Assembly (NCBI RefSeq): GCF_003967535.1
Contig: NZ_BIFR01000001.1
Coordinates: 239,493 to 303,492 of the forward strand
Direction: 5' to 3'
DNA length: 64,000 nt
DNA from: Tengunoibacter tsumagoiensis
GTDB lineage: Bacteria; Chloroflexota; Ktedonobacteria; Ktedonobacterales; Ktedonobacteraceae
Below are positions 8,194 to 17,333 of the stretch, one piece after another; the stretch's first letter is position 1; each line of letters begins with the position of its first letter. Made by a program: the position numbers and the translations under genes. Under the pieces are notes generated by a model that searched no databases, was not told the origin of the DNA, and worked only from the letters and a program-made list of their open reading frames with translations.

Positions 8194-9420
8194 ATGACGG
8201 CTCCTATTCATACAACCAATCTTCCCCAGTCACTCCTTCAGGCAACAGAGCCAATCGAGCACCTTCTGGAGACAGCTTCCCTCTACCTTCATGTCCCCTT
8301 CTGTCATACCCGCTGTCACTATTGCGATTTTAATACCTTTGCTGGCCTGCTTCCACTACGCGAGCCATATGTACGCGCTCTTTTGCAAGAGATTGCACTG
8401 GTCGGCGAACAGTCTCGTCAGCCCGATGGACGGCTTCGCCGCTCGCGAACGGTCTTCTTTGGTGGTGGCACTCCCAGTCTCCTCACAGTAAATCAGCTCA
8501 CGCGACTTTTACATGCCTGCTTTGCATCGTTTGCAATCGACGCGGATGCGGAGATTACGATGGAGGCCAATCCCGGTACGCTCAGTCTAGAGCAGCTCAA
8601 AGGTATTCGCTCAGCAGGGATTAATCGCTTGAGCATGGGGGCGCAGAGCTTTGATGCTGGCCTGCTAAAAACGCTCGGTCGGATTCATTCACCTGAGGAG
8701 ATTACCCAGGCAGTTCAGTCTGCTCGCGCAGCTGGCTTTACGTCGCTCAATCTCGACTTTATGTTTGGACTCCCTGATCAGACGATGCAGCACTGGCAAC
8801 AGACGCTCGATCAGGCTCTGGCACTCAGGCCCGAACACCTCTCGCTCTATTCGTTAATCATTGAAGAGGGGACCCCTTTCTTTGATTGGGTCCATGCTGG
8901 TAATATTATTCCTGGTGACGAAGATCTTTGCGCCGATATGTATGAGTATGCGGATGAACGGTTGCGCTCAGAGGGCTATATCAATTATGAGATCTCTAAC
9001 TGGGCTCTCCCCGGGCATCATAGCCGTCATAATCTGACCTACTGGCAGAATCTCCCTTATCTAGGGTTGGGAACAGGTGCAGCTTCGAGCTTTGCTAATC
9101 ATCGCTTCTCTAATGAGCGTGATCCCGATACGTATATCAAGCTGGTGAAGAGCGGCCAACGTCCAACTGTGGAAGACGAGCTAGTGGAGAAAGAGCAGGC
9201 TATGTCTGAGACGGCTTTCCTTGGCCTACGCACAGCGATGGGAATCCATCTTCCAACGTTTGAGCAGCGCTTTCATCAGACCTTTGCCGCATTCGTTGGT
9301 GACCGCTTGCACTTTGTCGATCAGGCAGGGCTCCTTGAAGAGTCCGAAGATTGGCTCCGCTTGAGCACACGTGGCCGTCTGCTGGGCAATGAAGTCTTCC
9401 TCCGACTTCTACCAGATTGA
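8194..9420 (+). CDS. hemW: Radical SAM heme chaperone HemW-like protein
   Basis: About 408 residues. The N-terminus has the HemW/HemN iron-sulphur motif LYLHVPFCHTRCHYCDFNTF (Cx3Cx2C for the 4Fe-4S cluster that cleaves S-adenosylmethionine), followed by FFGGGTPSLL, EANPGTL, INRLSMGAQSFD and LDFMFGLPDQT, and a C-terminal winged-helix-like domain. The cysteine spacing and length fit HemW, a haem-binding chaperone, rather than true coproporphyrinogen dehydrogenase. Start at 8194 preferred over 8149, which lies inside a hairpin. Confidence 0.9.
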   Translation: MTAPIHTTNLPQSLLQATEPIEHLLETASLYLHVPFCHTRCHYCDFNTFAGLLPLREPYVRALLQEIALVGEQSRQPDGRLRRSRTVFFGGGTPSLLTVNQLTRLLHACFASFAIDADAEITMEANPGTLSLEQLKGIRSAGINRLSMGAQSFDAGLLKTLGRIHSPEEITQAVQSARAAGFTSLNLDFMFGLPDQTMQHWQQTLDQALALRPEHLSLYSLIIEEGTPFFDWVHAGNIIPGDEDLCADMYEYADERLRSEGYINYEISNWALPGHHSRHNLTYWQNLPYLGLGTGAASSFANHRFSNERDPDTYIKLVKSGQRPTVEDELVEKEQAMSETAFLGLRTAMGIHLPTFEQRFHQTFAAFVGDRLHFVDQAGLLEESEDWLRLSTRGRLLGNEVFLRLLPD

Positions 9421-9599
9421 TGTGTTATGATAAGGGTCTGACGTCAACTGTTTTTCCATGAGGACATTGGGTCGAGCGGGTATAAATAGAGAGGCTCTGG
9501 ACCCTTTTTACTCTTAAATTACTGCTATCATTTCTGTAAAGCGACCTTGGCTCTGCTTATGTTACCTCGTTCTGCCGGACGAGCTATGAGGGAACACAC

Positions 9600-11438
9600 T
9601 TGGACGTAGCATCTCACCATTCTGAAGCCTGGGAGCTCTACCCACAGCTCTCAGCCGCTGACTTTGCAGCGGCCAAACAAGCTGGCGTAGAAGCCATGCA
9701 TGCCCAGCTCCTTGCTAACCGTGGACTCCACACACCTGAGGAAATGAATGCTTTTCTCCAGGCTCGCTATGATCAGACGCCAGATCCCAATGCTCTTATC
9801 GATATGCCTCTGGCTGTGGAACGCATTCAACGCGCTCTCCAAGAGAAAGAACATATTACGGTCTATGGCGATTATGATGCCGATGGGGTAACCTCTTCTT
9901 CTCTTCTCTTCCGAGCCTTGCGTACATTGAAGGACCATGAAGCTATCCTGGATTTTCATATTCCCCATCGTCAGAACGATGGTTGTGGCCTCAACCTTGC
10001 GGCCCTCGACCAGTTGAAAGCCCGGGGCACCTCGCTCATTATTACTACCGATTGCGCCAGCTCCGATGTAGAACAGGTAGAGTACGCAAAGACGTTAGGA
10101 ATTGATGTCATTATCACTGACCATCACCATCCACCAGCGCAACGTCCACAGGCCTATGCAATGGTCAATCCCTGGCGTCCAGACTGCACCTACGGGGAAC
10201 GCTATCTCTGCGGCGTAGGAATAGCTTTCAAGCTAACACAGGCACTCTATCGGGCTTATAAACGTACTCAGCAGGAAGAGCTAGACCTTCTGGATCTGGT
10301 CGCCATTGGGACGGTAGCCGATATTGCTCCTCTCCTGGGCGAAAACCATACTCTGGTACGCCTGGGCATGCACTATTTGAATCGCACGCAGAAACCTGGT
10401 CTGCAAGCTCTGATTCGCAAGGCCAATCTCCAACCTGGGCGCATTAAAGAGCGCGATATTGCCTTTGGGATCGCCCCCCGTATCAATGCCGCTGGCCGCA
10501 TGCAGACCGCGAGCCTGGCCTTTGAGCTCATGATTACCGATGATGTAGATGAGGCCAATGCCCTGGCCGATCAACTGGATGGTCTGAATATTCTGCGCCA
10601 GCACCAGACTGAAGAGCTTACACGCAATGTGCGCGAACAGTCGCTGGCCCAGAGCGATAAAACAATTATCCTGGCCAGTGGCGAGCACTGGCACGAGGGT
10701 ATTATTGGCCTGGTCGCTGGTAAGCTTGCGGAAGAGATTAACAAGCCGGTGCTGGTGCTGAGTCAGGACCCTCGCACTCAGTTGAGCCGCGGCTCAGCCC
10801 GCAGTCAGAAGGATTTTAATATTATTGAGGCCCTCCGTGGCTTCGCCAATCAACTGGTACGCTATGGCGGCCACGCTCAGGCGGCTGGCTTTACGATTCG
10901 TACCGAGCTGACCGAACAGCTACACGAGCATCTCTTAAGCTGGAAAGAGCATGGCGGGCCTCTTGCCCCTGCTGTTATCGAGGGAACCTCTCTGCCCGAT
11001 CAGACCGGCGTCGTTACCGATCAGACGGGGACACCAGCAGAGTCCGAAAATAGCGAAGAGATCGTTCCAACCAATCAGCTCAAAATGGTGGATCTCTTAT
11101 TTACAAGGATGGAGCTACTCAGCTACGCCCAATATAAGAACCTGCGCCAACTCAGTCCTTTCGGCGCTGGCAATCCCGAACCTACCTTTAAATTGGAGAA
11201 GGTCAAGCTTCTGGATAAATGGTTGAGTGGCATGACCAAGCAGAATCTCACAATGAGACTGAGCTCGCTCGATGGGAAATTTCAGCATAAAGGGACATAT
11301 CTGCGCGGGGCAGCCGAGCTCCCTAAACTCAATGGTGCAAGCTATGTGAATGTGATCTTTCGTCTGGAGTCATCTGAAGATGATAGCAGGCCGGAGATCT
11401 GGCTCAAAATTCTGGATGTCGAGCCCATTCGAGGCTAA
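9600..11438 (+). CDS. recJ: Single-stranded-DNA-specific exonuclease RecJ
   Basis: 5'-to-3' single-strand exonuclease of recombination and mismatch repair. The DHH phosphoesterase domain shows YGDYDADGVTSSSL, TDCASSD, TDHHHPPA and the AIGTVADIAPL region. The DHHA1 domain ends with RYGGHAQAAGFTI. A C-terminal OB-like domain follows, interrupted by a ~35-residue polar segment near residue 470. 612 residues, a normal length. Start is TTG at 9600 behind GAGGGAA; the next ATG would lose conserved residues less plausibly. Confidence 0.94.
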   Translation: MDVASHHSEAWELYPQLSAADFAAAKQAGVEAMHAQLLANRGLHTPEEMNAFLQARYDQTPDPNALIDMPLAVERIQRALQEKEHITVYGDYDADGVTSSSLLFRALRTLKDHEAILDFHIPHRQNDGCGLNLAALDQLKARGTSLIITTDCASSDVEQVEYAKTLGIDVIITDHHHPPAQRPQAYAMVNPWRPDCTYGERYLCGVGIAFKLTQALYRAYKRTQQEELDLLDLVAIGTVADIAPLLGENHTLVRLGMHYLNRTQKPGLQALIRKANLQPGRIKERDIAFGIAPRINAAGRMQTASLAFELMITDDVDEANALADQLDGLNILRQHQTEELTRNVREQSLAQSDKTIILASGEHWHEGIIGLVAGKLAEEINKPVLVLSQDPRTQLSRGSARSQKDFNIIEALRGFANQLVRYGGHAQAAGFTIRTELTEQLHEHLLSWKEHGGPLAPAVIEGTSLPDQTGVVTDQTGTPAESENSEEIVPTNQLKMVDLLFTRMELLSYAQYKNLRQLSPFGAGNPEPTFKLEKVKLLDKWLSGMTKQNLTMRLSSLDGKFQHKGTYLRGAAELPKLNGASYVNVIFRLESSEDDSRPEIWLKILDVEPIRG

Positions 11439-11581
11439 GATTATAGCCCACCATGCTCATGGCATGTACATAAGTAAGGAGGCAGGTTGTGCGCGAAAAC
11501 GTAGATCTTCCCTTGCTTCCTTCTTTATGAACACGCCATGAACACGCCATCAGAACGGTGGGCTCTATCTCTACAGCTATC

Positions 11582-12835
11582 TCACGGATAGACGCCGCGA
11601 ATCTCAGTCGCCTCAGCAACACGTGCAACGGCCAGTAGATAGGCCCCCATACGCAGATTGGTCGCTTGCTCCTGAGCTTTCTCTCGTACAGCCACAAAGG
11701 AGCGCGTCATAATCTCCTCCAGGCGTTGATTGATCTCCTGCTCAGTCCAGAAGAGATGCTGAAGATCCTGAACCCACTCAAAGTAGCTGACAGTCACTCC
11801 TCCAGCATTTGCGAGAATATCTGGCACAATCGTCACACCTCTTTGATTCAGAATACGATCAGCCTCCAGTGTTGTAGGGCCATTCGCAGCCTCAATAATC
11901 AAACGCGCCTTCACGCGACCAGCATTCTCACCCGTTAGCTGGTTCTCCAACGCAGCTGGCACCAGAATATCGCAGGGTAGCTCCAATAGCGCCTGATTGG
12001 TTATCATCTGAGCGCCAGGGAGACCATACAATTGACCATGCTCTTTGGAGTAACGCAGAGCTAAAGGAACATCGATCCCCTCAGGATTATAGACGCCACC
12101 GCTGATATCGCTGAGGCCAACTACCTTGCAGCCCATTTCATGCAGCAGGCGGGCAGTGATGCTGCCAACATTACCAAAGCCCTGCACAACGACGCTACAA
12201 CTTTCGGGTAGCATATCCAGCATACGGATCGCTTCGCGGGTGATAACACGGACGCCACGTGCCGTCGCCTCTAAGCGCCCCTCGCTCCCACCAATTGCCA
12301 GGGGCTTGCCCGTAATCACAGCCGGGACAGAATAGCCCTGGTGCATAGAATAGGTATCCATCATCCAGGCCATAACCTGAGGATTGGTATTCATATCGGG
12401 GGCAGGGATATCGCTATTGGGGCCGAGAAGAACAGAGATCTCAGTGGTATAGCGGCGACTTAAACGCTCTAATTCGCCGGGAGACATATAGTGAGGATCG
12501 CAGAGAACGCCGCCCTTAGCACCGCCGAAAGGGATACCAACAACGGCACATTTCCAGGTCATCCACATCGCCAGAGCCCGTACCTCATCCAATGAGACCT
12601 CGGGACTAAAGCGAATCCCACCCTTAGCAGGGCCTCGATTAATATTATGTTGCACACGATAGCCAGTAAACATCTCAACACGACCATCGTCCATGCGAAC
12701 AGGAAAATTTACAGTCAGCTCACGTTTTGGTTTGCGTAAAATGGCGCGCATTGCCTGTGAGAGTCCAAGCCGCTCAGCAGCTTCATCAAATTGGGCAACG
12801 GCCACATCATAGGGATTTACAACGTGTGTAGTCAT
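11582..12835 (-). CDS. gdhA: Glu/Leu/Phe/Val dehydrogenase (glutamate dehydrogenase)
   Basis: Reversible oxidative deamination of glutamate to 2-oxoglutarate and ammonia with NAD(P). The dimerisation/catalytic domain has RVQHNINRGPAKGGIRF and IPFGGAKGGV (catalytic lysine in PFGGAKGG). The Rossmann domain has VVQGFGNVGS, then EAANGPTT and PDILANAGGVTVSYFEW. 417 residues, typical of the small hexameric enzyme. It is convergent with recJ and divergent from arginase, which suggests shared nitrogen metabolism. Glutamate specificity is likely but not proven by sequence alone. Confidence 0.93.
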   Translation of the reverse strand: MTTHVVNPYDVAVAQFDEAAERLGLSQAMRAILRKPKRELTVNFPVRMDDGRVEMFTGYRVQHNINRGPAKGGIRFSPEVSLDEVRALAMWMTWKCAVVGIPFGGAKGGVLCDPHYMSPGELERLSRRYTTEISVLLGPNSDIPAPDMNTNPQVMAWMMDTYSMHQGYSVPAVITGKPLAIGGSEGRLEATARGVRVITREAIRMLDMLPESCSVVVQGFGNVGSITARLLHEMGCKVVGLSDISGGVYNPEGIDVPLALRYSKEHGQLYGLPGAQMITNQALLELPCDILVPAALENQLTGENAGRVKARLIIEAANGPTTLEADRILNQRGVTIVPDILANAGGVTVSYFEWVQDLQHLFWTEQEINQRLEEIMTRSFVAVREKAQEQATNLRMGAYLLAVARVAEATEIRGVYP

Positions 12836-13339
12836 CGTCTTCTGAGAACCTCCATTGGTTCAGGCTACCCCTGGTGTCTACAATGTCACCCGGGTTTGTG
12901 GGCTATTACAATTCGTTACAATTCGTGATAGAAACAATTTTTTCTATAGTTTAAAAAAAGTTTACCTTAAAAAGCTCACCTTAAAAGCTCGCTTTTGTCT
13001 GAATAAACAGACTACCTGATCTATAGCCACCAGTATACCATTGATTCAGAAAGAAGTACAAGAGACAACGTACATAGAAACAACGCATTCAAATGCACAG
13101 AATCAACGTGGACAAAGTCTATACTTACAGACTATAATGAAACAAAGCCCTGGCTATCAGGATAGCGTTGTCAGCCCTGAGAGCGCATTCTGATCCCGTA
13201 AGACATTCGTAAACCATTTGACCATTCACGGTAGACATGGCCAGCCAGAGCGCCTGTCAACGCTATGTAAGAGCCACTTTACAGGCTCATTCATTTGCGA
13301 CTACATGGTTCACAGCAAAACAGAGGATTCATAACACAC
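12836..13339. other. Divergent regulatory region between glutamate dehydrogenase and arginase
   Basis: No gene seen. Notable contents are an exact tandem 10-mer TTACAATTCG (12906-12925), near-direct repeats ACCTTAAAA-AGCTC (about 12964-12990), a plus-strand promoter candidate at 13109-13138 and a palindrome at 13153-13166. The tandem 10-mer lies ~70-90 nt upstream of gdhA and could be its operator. AT-rich compared with its flanks. Confidence 0.55.
13109..13138 (+). promoter_or_regulatory. Promoter candidate for arginase
   Basis: TGGACA, 18-nt spacer, TATAAT. The -10 is perfect and the -35 has five of six consensus bases. Transcription would start near 13145, just before the palindrome GCTATC-AG-GATAGC (13153-13166), which is well placed to be an operator. 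Confidence 0.65.
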
Positions 13340-14233
13340 ATGCATATTCGTATCATTGGAGCACCGATGGACCTGGGTGCCGACCGACGAGGTGTCGATA
13401 TTGGACCCAGTGCCATTCGCTATGCTGGTCTCAGTGATCACCTTAAGCGTCTCGGTCATACAATTCACGATATCGGTAATCTACCTGTCCCACAGCCTGA
13501 AAGCCGGCCCATTGGCAATCTACGCTTAAAGTATCTGGATTCGATTATCCAATCTTCCAGCGAGCTTGCAGATGAAGTCTATCAGGCGCTACAGGAAAAT
13601 GAATTTCCTCTGATTTTAGGTGGGGATCACAGCATTGCTCTTGGCTCAATTAGTGGCGTCGCCAAAGCTCATCCAAACGTTGGTATTATCTGGGTGGATG
13701 CTCATACAGATTTCAATACAGAGGAGACGACGCCTTCGGGCAATATTCATGGCATGATCCTGGCTGCACTGGCTGGTCTGGGCGATCCACAGCTCGTCAA
13801 TCTGGGTGGCTGGTCTCCCAAGATCAATAAGCAACAGATTGTGATCATTGGAGCCCGCGATATCGATCCTGGTGAACAGGCTCTACTACGCGAACATCAT
13901 ATCCATGTCTTTACGATGTCTGCCATCGATCAGCATGGCATCCCTTCTCTGATGAAACAGGCAATTGAGATTGCAGGCATAGATGGAGCCCCCATCCATC
14001 TGAGCCTGGACCTCGATTCGCTCGATCCACGCGATGCTCCAGGCGTCGGTACGCCCGTCCGCGGTGGATTGAGCTATCGCGAAGCCCATCTAGCTATGGA
14101 GCTTGTCGCAGCATCTCAGCGAATGATCTCAATGGACGTCGTCGAAGTCAATTCCATTCTTGATCGCGAGAACGCCACCGCTCAGCTTGCCGTCGAGCTC
14201 ACTCTTTCGGCCCTGGGCAAGACAATTCTATAG
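13340..14233 (+). CDS. rocF: Arginase
   Basis: Ureohydrolase that splits arginine to ornithine and urea with a binuclear manganese centre. Metal-binding motifs are all present: LGGDHSIALGS, WVDAHTDFNT (DAHxD) and SLDLDSLDP (DxD). The segment TTPSGNIHGM is typical of arginase rather than agmatinase. 297 residues from the ATG at 13340; the open frame extends to 13295 but the family starts at MHIRIIGAP. Between glutamate dehydrogenase and a branched-chain aminotransferase, consistent with use of amino acids as nitrogen source. Confidence 0.92.
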   Translation: MHIRIIGAPMDLGADRRGVDIGPSAIRYAGLSDHLKRLGHTIHDIGNLPVPQPESRPIGNLRLKYLDSIIQSSSELADEVYQALQENEFPLILGGDHSIALGSISGVAKAHPNVGIIWVDAHTDFNTEETTPSGNIHGMILAALAGLGDPQLVNLGGWSPKINKQQIVIIGARDIDPGEQALLREHHIHVFTMSAIDQHGIPSLMKQAIEIAGIDGAPIHLSLDLDSLDPRDAPGVGTPVRGGLSYREAHLAMELVAASQRMISMDVVEVNSILDRENATAQLAVELTLSALGKTIL

Positions 14234-14343
14234 CGTCGCTTACCAGTCCAGATAGCCATTTTCAAACACTCTGCCCAATGGCGAAATCCTTTCTGACGCC
14301 AGACAGTTCTTATTCATCTGGCATCATTCTTATACTCCAGGAT

Positions 14344-14460
14344 GGAAGCAGTCAGACAGCTTCCCTACCAGGTTCTCAATTGGGATGGAAGCAGTTACGC
14401 AGCTTCTCTAGCAGGTTCTCAATGGAACGGAAGCAGTTACGCAGCTTCCCTAGCAGGTTC
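14344..14460 (+). repeat. Three tandem ~42-nt repeats, each a small hairpin, upstream of ilvE
   Basis: Units begin at 14344, 14387 and 14429. Each contains GGAAGCAGT-(C/T)A-(C/G)-CAGCTTCC or a one-base variant, able to fold as GGAAGC/GCTTCC with a ~9-nt loop, followed by CTA-CAGGTTC. The last unit is directly followed by a strong ribosome binding site. The repeats are in frame with ilvE but are not protein-like, and the true ilvE start lies downstream. Confidence 0.85.
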
Positions 14461-14463
14461 AAA

Positions 14464-14536
14464 AGGAGGAGATGATAAGCGATCAGCCTGGTACATAGTT
14501 CGTACCGGGACCCCCCTGCCGCTTATCTGCAACACA
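14464..14536 (+). promoter_or_regulatory. Structured ilvE ribosome-binding region
   Basis: AGGAGG at 14464-14469 is 67 nt from the ilvE ATG (14537), far too distant in linear form. In between, GATAAGCG (14474-14481) pairs with CGCTTATC (14520-14527), with an inner stem GGTAC/GTACC. Folding of this 54-nt stem would bring the ribosome binding site to about 13 nt from the ATG. An ATG at 14472 opens an 8-codon reading frame, but only two bases after the AGGAGG. The base pairing is visible; the translational role is inference. Confidence 0.55.
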
Positions 14537-15484
14537 ATGGACGAAAGATTAGCCAAAATACTCTACATGAATGGTGAATTCATTCCAGCAGAGCGTGGAG
14601 TTATCTCCGTTCGCTCCCATGGCTTCTCGTATGGGACGGGCTGCTTCGAGGGCATTCGTGGTTATTGGAACGAACAGGAGCAGCAGGTCTATCTGTTCCG
14701 CCTGCGTGAACACTATGAACGCCTGTTGCGCTCATGCAAGATTCTACGGATTGAACTGCCCTATAGCGTCGAAGATCTTATTGAGATCAGCCTTGAGCTT
14801 GTGAGACGGAACGAGCAGAAAGGCGATGTCTATCTGCGTCCCGTGGCCTACAAAGGCGATGAGGTTATTGGAGTACGCCTGAACAATCTGACCGATCACT
14901 TTATCCTGACCTCTGAGCCAATGGGCAATTACGTCGATCTCGGTGGCATGCGTTGCGGCGTCTCTTCCTGGCGGCGCATCGATGACAATGCAATTCCTGC
15001 ACGTGCCAAGATCACTGGCAGTTATGTCAATGCAGCCTTTGCCAAGACCGAGGCTCTCCAGAACGGCTTTGACGAAGCCATCATGCTCACGCACGACGGC
15101 CATGTCTCCGAAGGCAGTGCTGAAAATATCTTCTTAATCATTAATGGCGAACTGGTCACACCTTCACCCAGCGAAAACATTCTATTGGGCATTACCCGCG
15201 ACACAGTGATTCAACTGGCAGAGCGCGAGCTTGGCATCAAAACCCGCGAGCGTTCAATCGACCGCACCGAGCTCTACATTGCCGATGAGATCTTCCTCTG
15301 CGGCACAGGTGCCCAGATTGCCCCCGTTGTCAGCGTCGATCACAATCCTGTTGGCAAAGGCGAGACCGGTCCTATCAGCAAGCAGCTACAGGATCTCTAC
15401 TTTGACGTTGTCCGCGGCAAACATGACTTCTATCGCGACCAATGGTGTGCCGCAGCCTATAGCAAAGTAGCCCAGATGAAATAA
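14537..15484 (+). CDS. ilvE: Branched-chain amino acid aminotransferase
   Basis: PLP-dependent class IV aminotransferase, last step of valine, leucine and isoleucine synthesis. 315 residues from ATG 14537. Conserved parts are YMNGEFIPAERGVISVRSHGFSYGTGCFEGIRGYW (start region), LRPVAYKGDE, ITGSYVNAAFAKTEAL (carrying the PLP lysine), EGSAENIFLI and LGITRDTVIQLA. The 380-residue open frame from 14342 is rejected because its extra 65 residues come from non-coding repeats. It ends at a strong bidirectional terminator shared with rpsI. Confidence 0.93.
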   Translation: MDERLAKILYMNGEFIPAERGVISVRSHGFSYGTGCFEGIRGYWNEQEQQVYLFRLREHYERLLRSCKILRIELPYSVEDLIEISLELVRRNEQKGDVYLRPVAYKGDEVIGVRLNNLTDHFILTSEPMGNYVDLGGMRCGVSSWRRIDDNAIPARAKITGSYVNAAFAKTEALQNGFDEAIMLTHDGHVSEGSAENIFLIINGELVTPSPSENILLGITRDTVIQLAERELGIKTRERSIDRTELYIADEIFLCGTGAQIAPVVSVDHNPVGKGETGPISKQLQDLYFDVVRGKHDFYRDQWCAAAYSKVAQMK

Positions 15485-15501
15485 CAGCAGCTTTACAAAG
15501 C

Positions 15502-15546
15502 AAAAAATATCCCTGTCAAAAGCATCTTTTTGACAGGGATATTTTT
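15502..15546. terminator. Bidirectional intrinsic terminator between ilvE and rpsI
   Basis: AAAAAATATCCCTGTCAAAA pairs with TTTTTGACAGGGATATTTTT around a 5-nt loop. The stem is flanked by A-runs and T-runs, so either strand gives hairpin plus T-tract. It closes the plus-strand ilvE transcript and the minus-strand ribosomal superoperon. Confidence 0.93.
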
Positions 15547-15584
15547 GTAACCAGAACCAATCCACAAAGGTAATCGAGCTTCGA

Positions 15585-15983
15585 TTAACGCTTTGTGTAC
15601 TGTGGCGCCTTACGGGCACGCTTCAAGCCTGGTTTCTTTCTTTCCTTCATGCGTGGATCGCGGGTCAGATACCCGGCTTTTCGCAGAGCAGACTTAAACT
15701 CAGGATTCATGCGAACCAGAGCGCGGGCCACACCGTGGCGAATAGCGCCAGCCTGACCGCTCACACCACCACCGACAACGCGAACAGTCAATGTATAATT
15801 CGCGTTAATCTCAGGGAGGTGCAGAGGAGCAGCAGCCGTAGCAGTCAGTGCATCGCGAGCACCGAAATAGTCCTGAGCACTTTTGCCATTTACGGTAATG
15901 CTACCGTCACCAGATGGGAAGAGGCGAACGCGGGCAACTGCCGTCTTACGCCGTCCCATGCCATAGTAATAACTATCAGCCAA
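15585..15983 (-). CDS. rpsI: 30S ribosomal protein S9
   Basis: S9 sits in the head of the small subunit with its C-terminal tail reaching the P-site tRNA. 132 residues: YYYGMGRRKTAVARVRLFPSGDG, GGGVSGQAGAIRHGVARAL and the basic tail LKRARKAPQYTKR ending in the conserved KR. Last gene of the ribosomal cluster, directly after rplM (18-nt gap) and before the terminator. Confidence 0.98.
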   Translation of the reverse strand: MADSYYYGMGRRKTAVARVRLFPSGDGSITVNGKSAQDYFGARDALTATAAAPLHLPEINANYTLTVRVVGGGVSGQAGAIRHGVARALVRMNPEFKSALRKAGYLTRDPRMKERKKPGLKRARKAPQYTKR

Positions 15984-16001
15984 GATAGGTCTCCTCTTTT
16001 A

Positions 16002-16472
16002 CTACTTAGCAGCAGTATACTGCTTCAACAGGGCCTCGGGGCCGGTCCAGACGATGGGCTTCTGAGCCTCATGTGGATGATTGGGGCCAGCATAGATCTT
16101 CAAGCGCTTCATGATATCGGCACCCAGACGATTATGCATCACCATACCACGCACAGCATGCTCCAGCGCGCGCTCGGGGTGCTTGCCCTCGAGGGTCTGG
16201 CGCAGAGTCGTTGTTTTCAAACCGCCTGGATACTGCGTGTGGCGATAGTACACTTTCTGCTCCAGACGTTTGCCAGTGACAGCAATTTTGTCGGCATTGA
16301 TCACAACCACAAAATCACCACTCTGCAAATGAGGCGTAAAAGTAGGCTTATGTTTGCCGCGCAAGATCTGCGCAATCTGCGACGCCACTCGGCCCAGGAT
16401 CTGCCCCTCGGCATCGATGACATACCAGGAAGGTTGCAGATCAGCGGCCTTGGCGCTATATGTCTTCATCAT
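16002..16472 (-). CDS. rplM: 50S ribosomal protein L13
   Basis: Early-assembling large-subunit protein of 156 residues. Recognised by [54 protein letters not shown] and [12 protein letters not shown]. Start at 16472 (MMKTYSAK...), overlapping the truA stop by 17 nt, which suggests translational coupling; the second Met is equally possible. Followed by rpsI as in most bacteria. Confidence 0.98.
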   Translation of the reverse strand: MMKTYSAKAADLQPSWYVIDAEGQILGRVASQIAQILRGKHKPTFTPHLQSGDFVVVINADKIAVTGKRLEQKVYYRHTQYPGGLKTTTLRQTLEGKHPERALEHAVRGMVMHNRLGADIMKRLKIYAGPNHPHEAQKPIVWTGPEALLKQYTAAK

Positions 16473-17259
16473 CGTTTGTTACTCCAAATTTTTCAGGATA
16501 CTCAACCCGTACCAGACACAGCCCATGTGGTGGGGCCGCTGAACCAGGGTGCGTCTTCTCCGCACGTTGCACAATTGTTGCAAATTCTTCCAGACAGAGA
16601 CGCTTCTGTCCAACCAGCAGCAGCGTGCCAACCATTCTACGAACTTGCCCCGTTAGAAAGGCATCCGCAGTAAAATCACAATACACGAGTCGTCGTGAGC
16701 CTTCGCGCAGACATCGTGCCTCTAGCATCGTCCGAACACAGGAATGTGGCCCCGGCCTTTTAGGATTCGAATCATCAGGACTATGTCCAAAGGCTCCAAA
16801 ATCTTTCCGTCCCACCAATAAGGAACAGGCTTCTTGCATAAGCTCGACATCTAGCGGACGCCCATAGTGATAACTATAGAGAGCGTGCAACGCTGTCGGA
16901 GCCGAATCATTCCAGATCGTATAGCGATACGAACGACTGAGTGCGCTAAAGCGGGCGTGAAAGCGGTCTGGAACCTCCTTCGCCCAGCGCACAGCCACGG
17001 TGTTGGGTAGAACTGCATTAAGCGCACGCACCCAGACAGTCGGAGTCAAGTGAGACTGGATACGAAAGTGTACCACCTGTCCACTTGCATGGACCCCCGC
17101 GTCGGTTCGTCCAGCACCAGTTACCACCGCAGGCTCACCACAGATGCGAGCAATTGCCGCCTCTAGTGTGCCCTGAACAGTAGCGCCATGGCTCTCTGGC
17201 TGACGCTGAAAACCACGATAGCTCGTGCCATCATACTCAATACCGCAAGCAATGTTCAT
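16456..17259 (-). CDS. truA: tRNA pseudouridine(38-40) synthase
   Basis: Isomerises uridine to pseudouridine at positions 38-40 of the tRNA anticodon arm. 267 residues; catalytic aspartate in [18 protein letters not shown], plus [34 protein letters not shown]. The rplQ-truA-rplM-rpsI order is widespread in bacteria. ATG at 17259 is preceded closely by AGGA. Confidence 0.96.
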   Translation of the reverse strand: MNIACGIEYDGTSYRGFQRQPESHGATVQGTLEAAIARICGEPAVVTGAGRTDAGVHASGQVVHFRIQSHLTPTVWVRALNAVLPNTVAVRWAKEVPDRFHARFSALSRSYRYTIWNDSAPTALHALYSYHYGRPLDVELMQEACSLLVGRKDFGAFGHSPDDSNPKRPGPHSCVRTMLEARCLREGSRRLVYCDFTADAFLTGQVRRMVGTLLLVGQKRLCLEEFATIVQRAEKTHPGSAAPPHGLCLVRVEYPEKFGVTNDDEDI

Positions 17260-17333
17260 CGTTCCTAAACCGAAAGAAAGACCAGCGGATGCGAATCATC
17301 GTGTCCGTACGTTGGACGCGATCAACCCGGTCC

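Noticed and set aside
14474-14527. T-box riboswitch in the ilvE leader
   Set aside because: GGTAC..GTACC resembles part of a T-box, but the conserved AGGGTGGNACCGCG and the specifier stem are missing.
14342-14536. ilvE N-terminal extension of 65 residues
   Set aside because: The extra part encodes repeated Gly/Ser/Ala peptides derived from hairpin DNA and is absent from the aminotransferase family.
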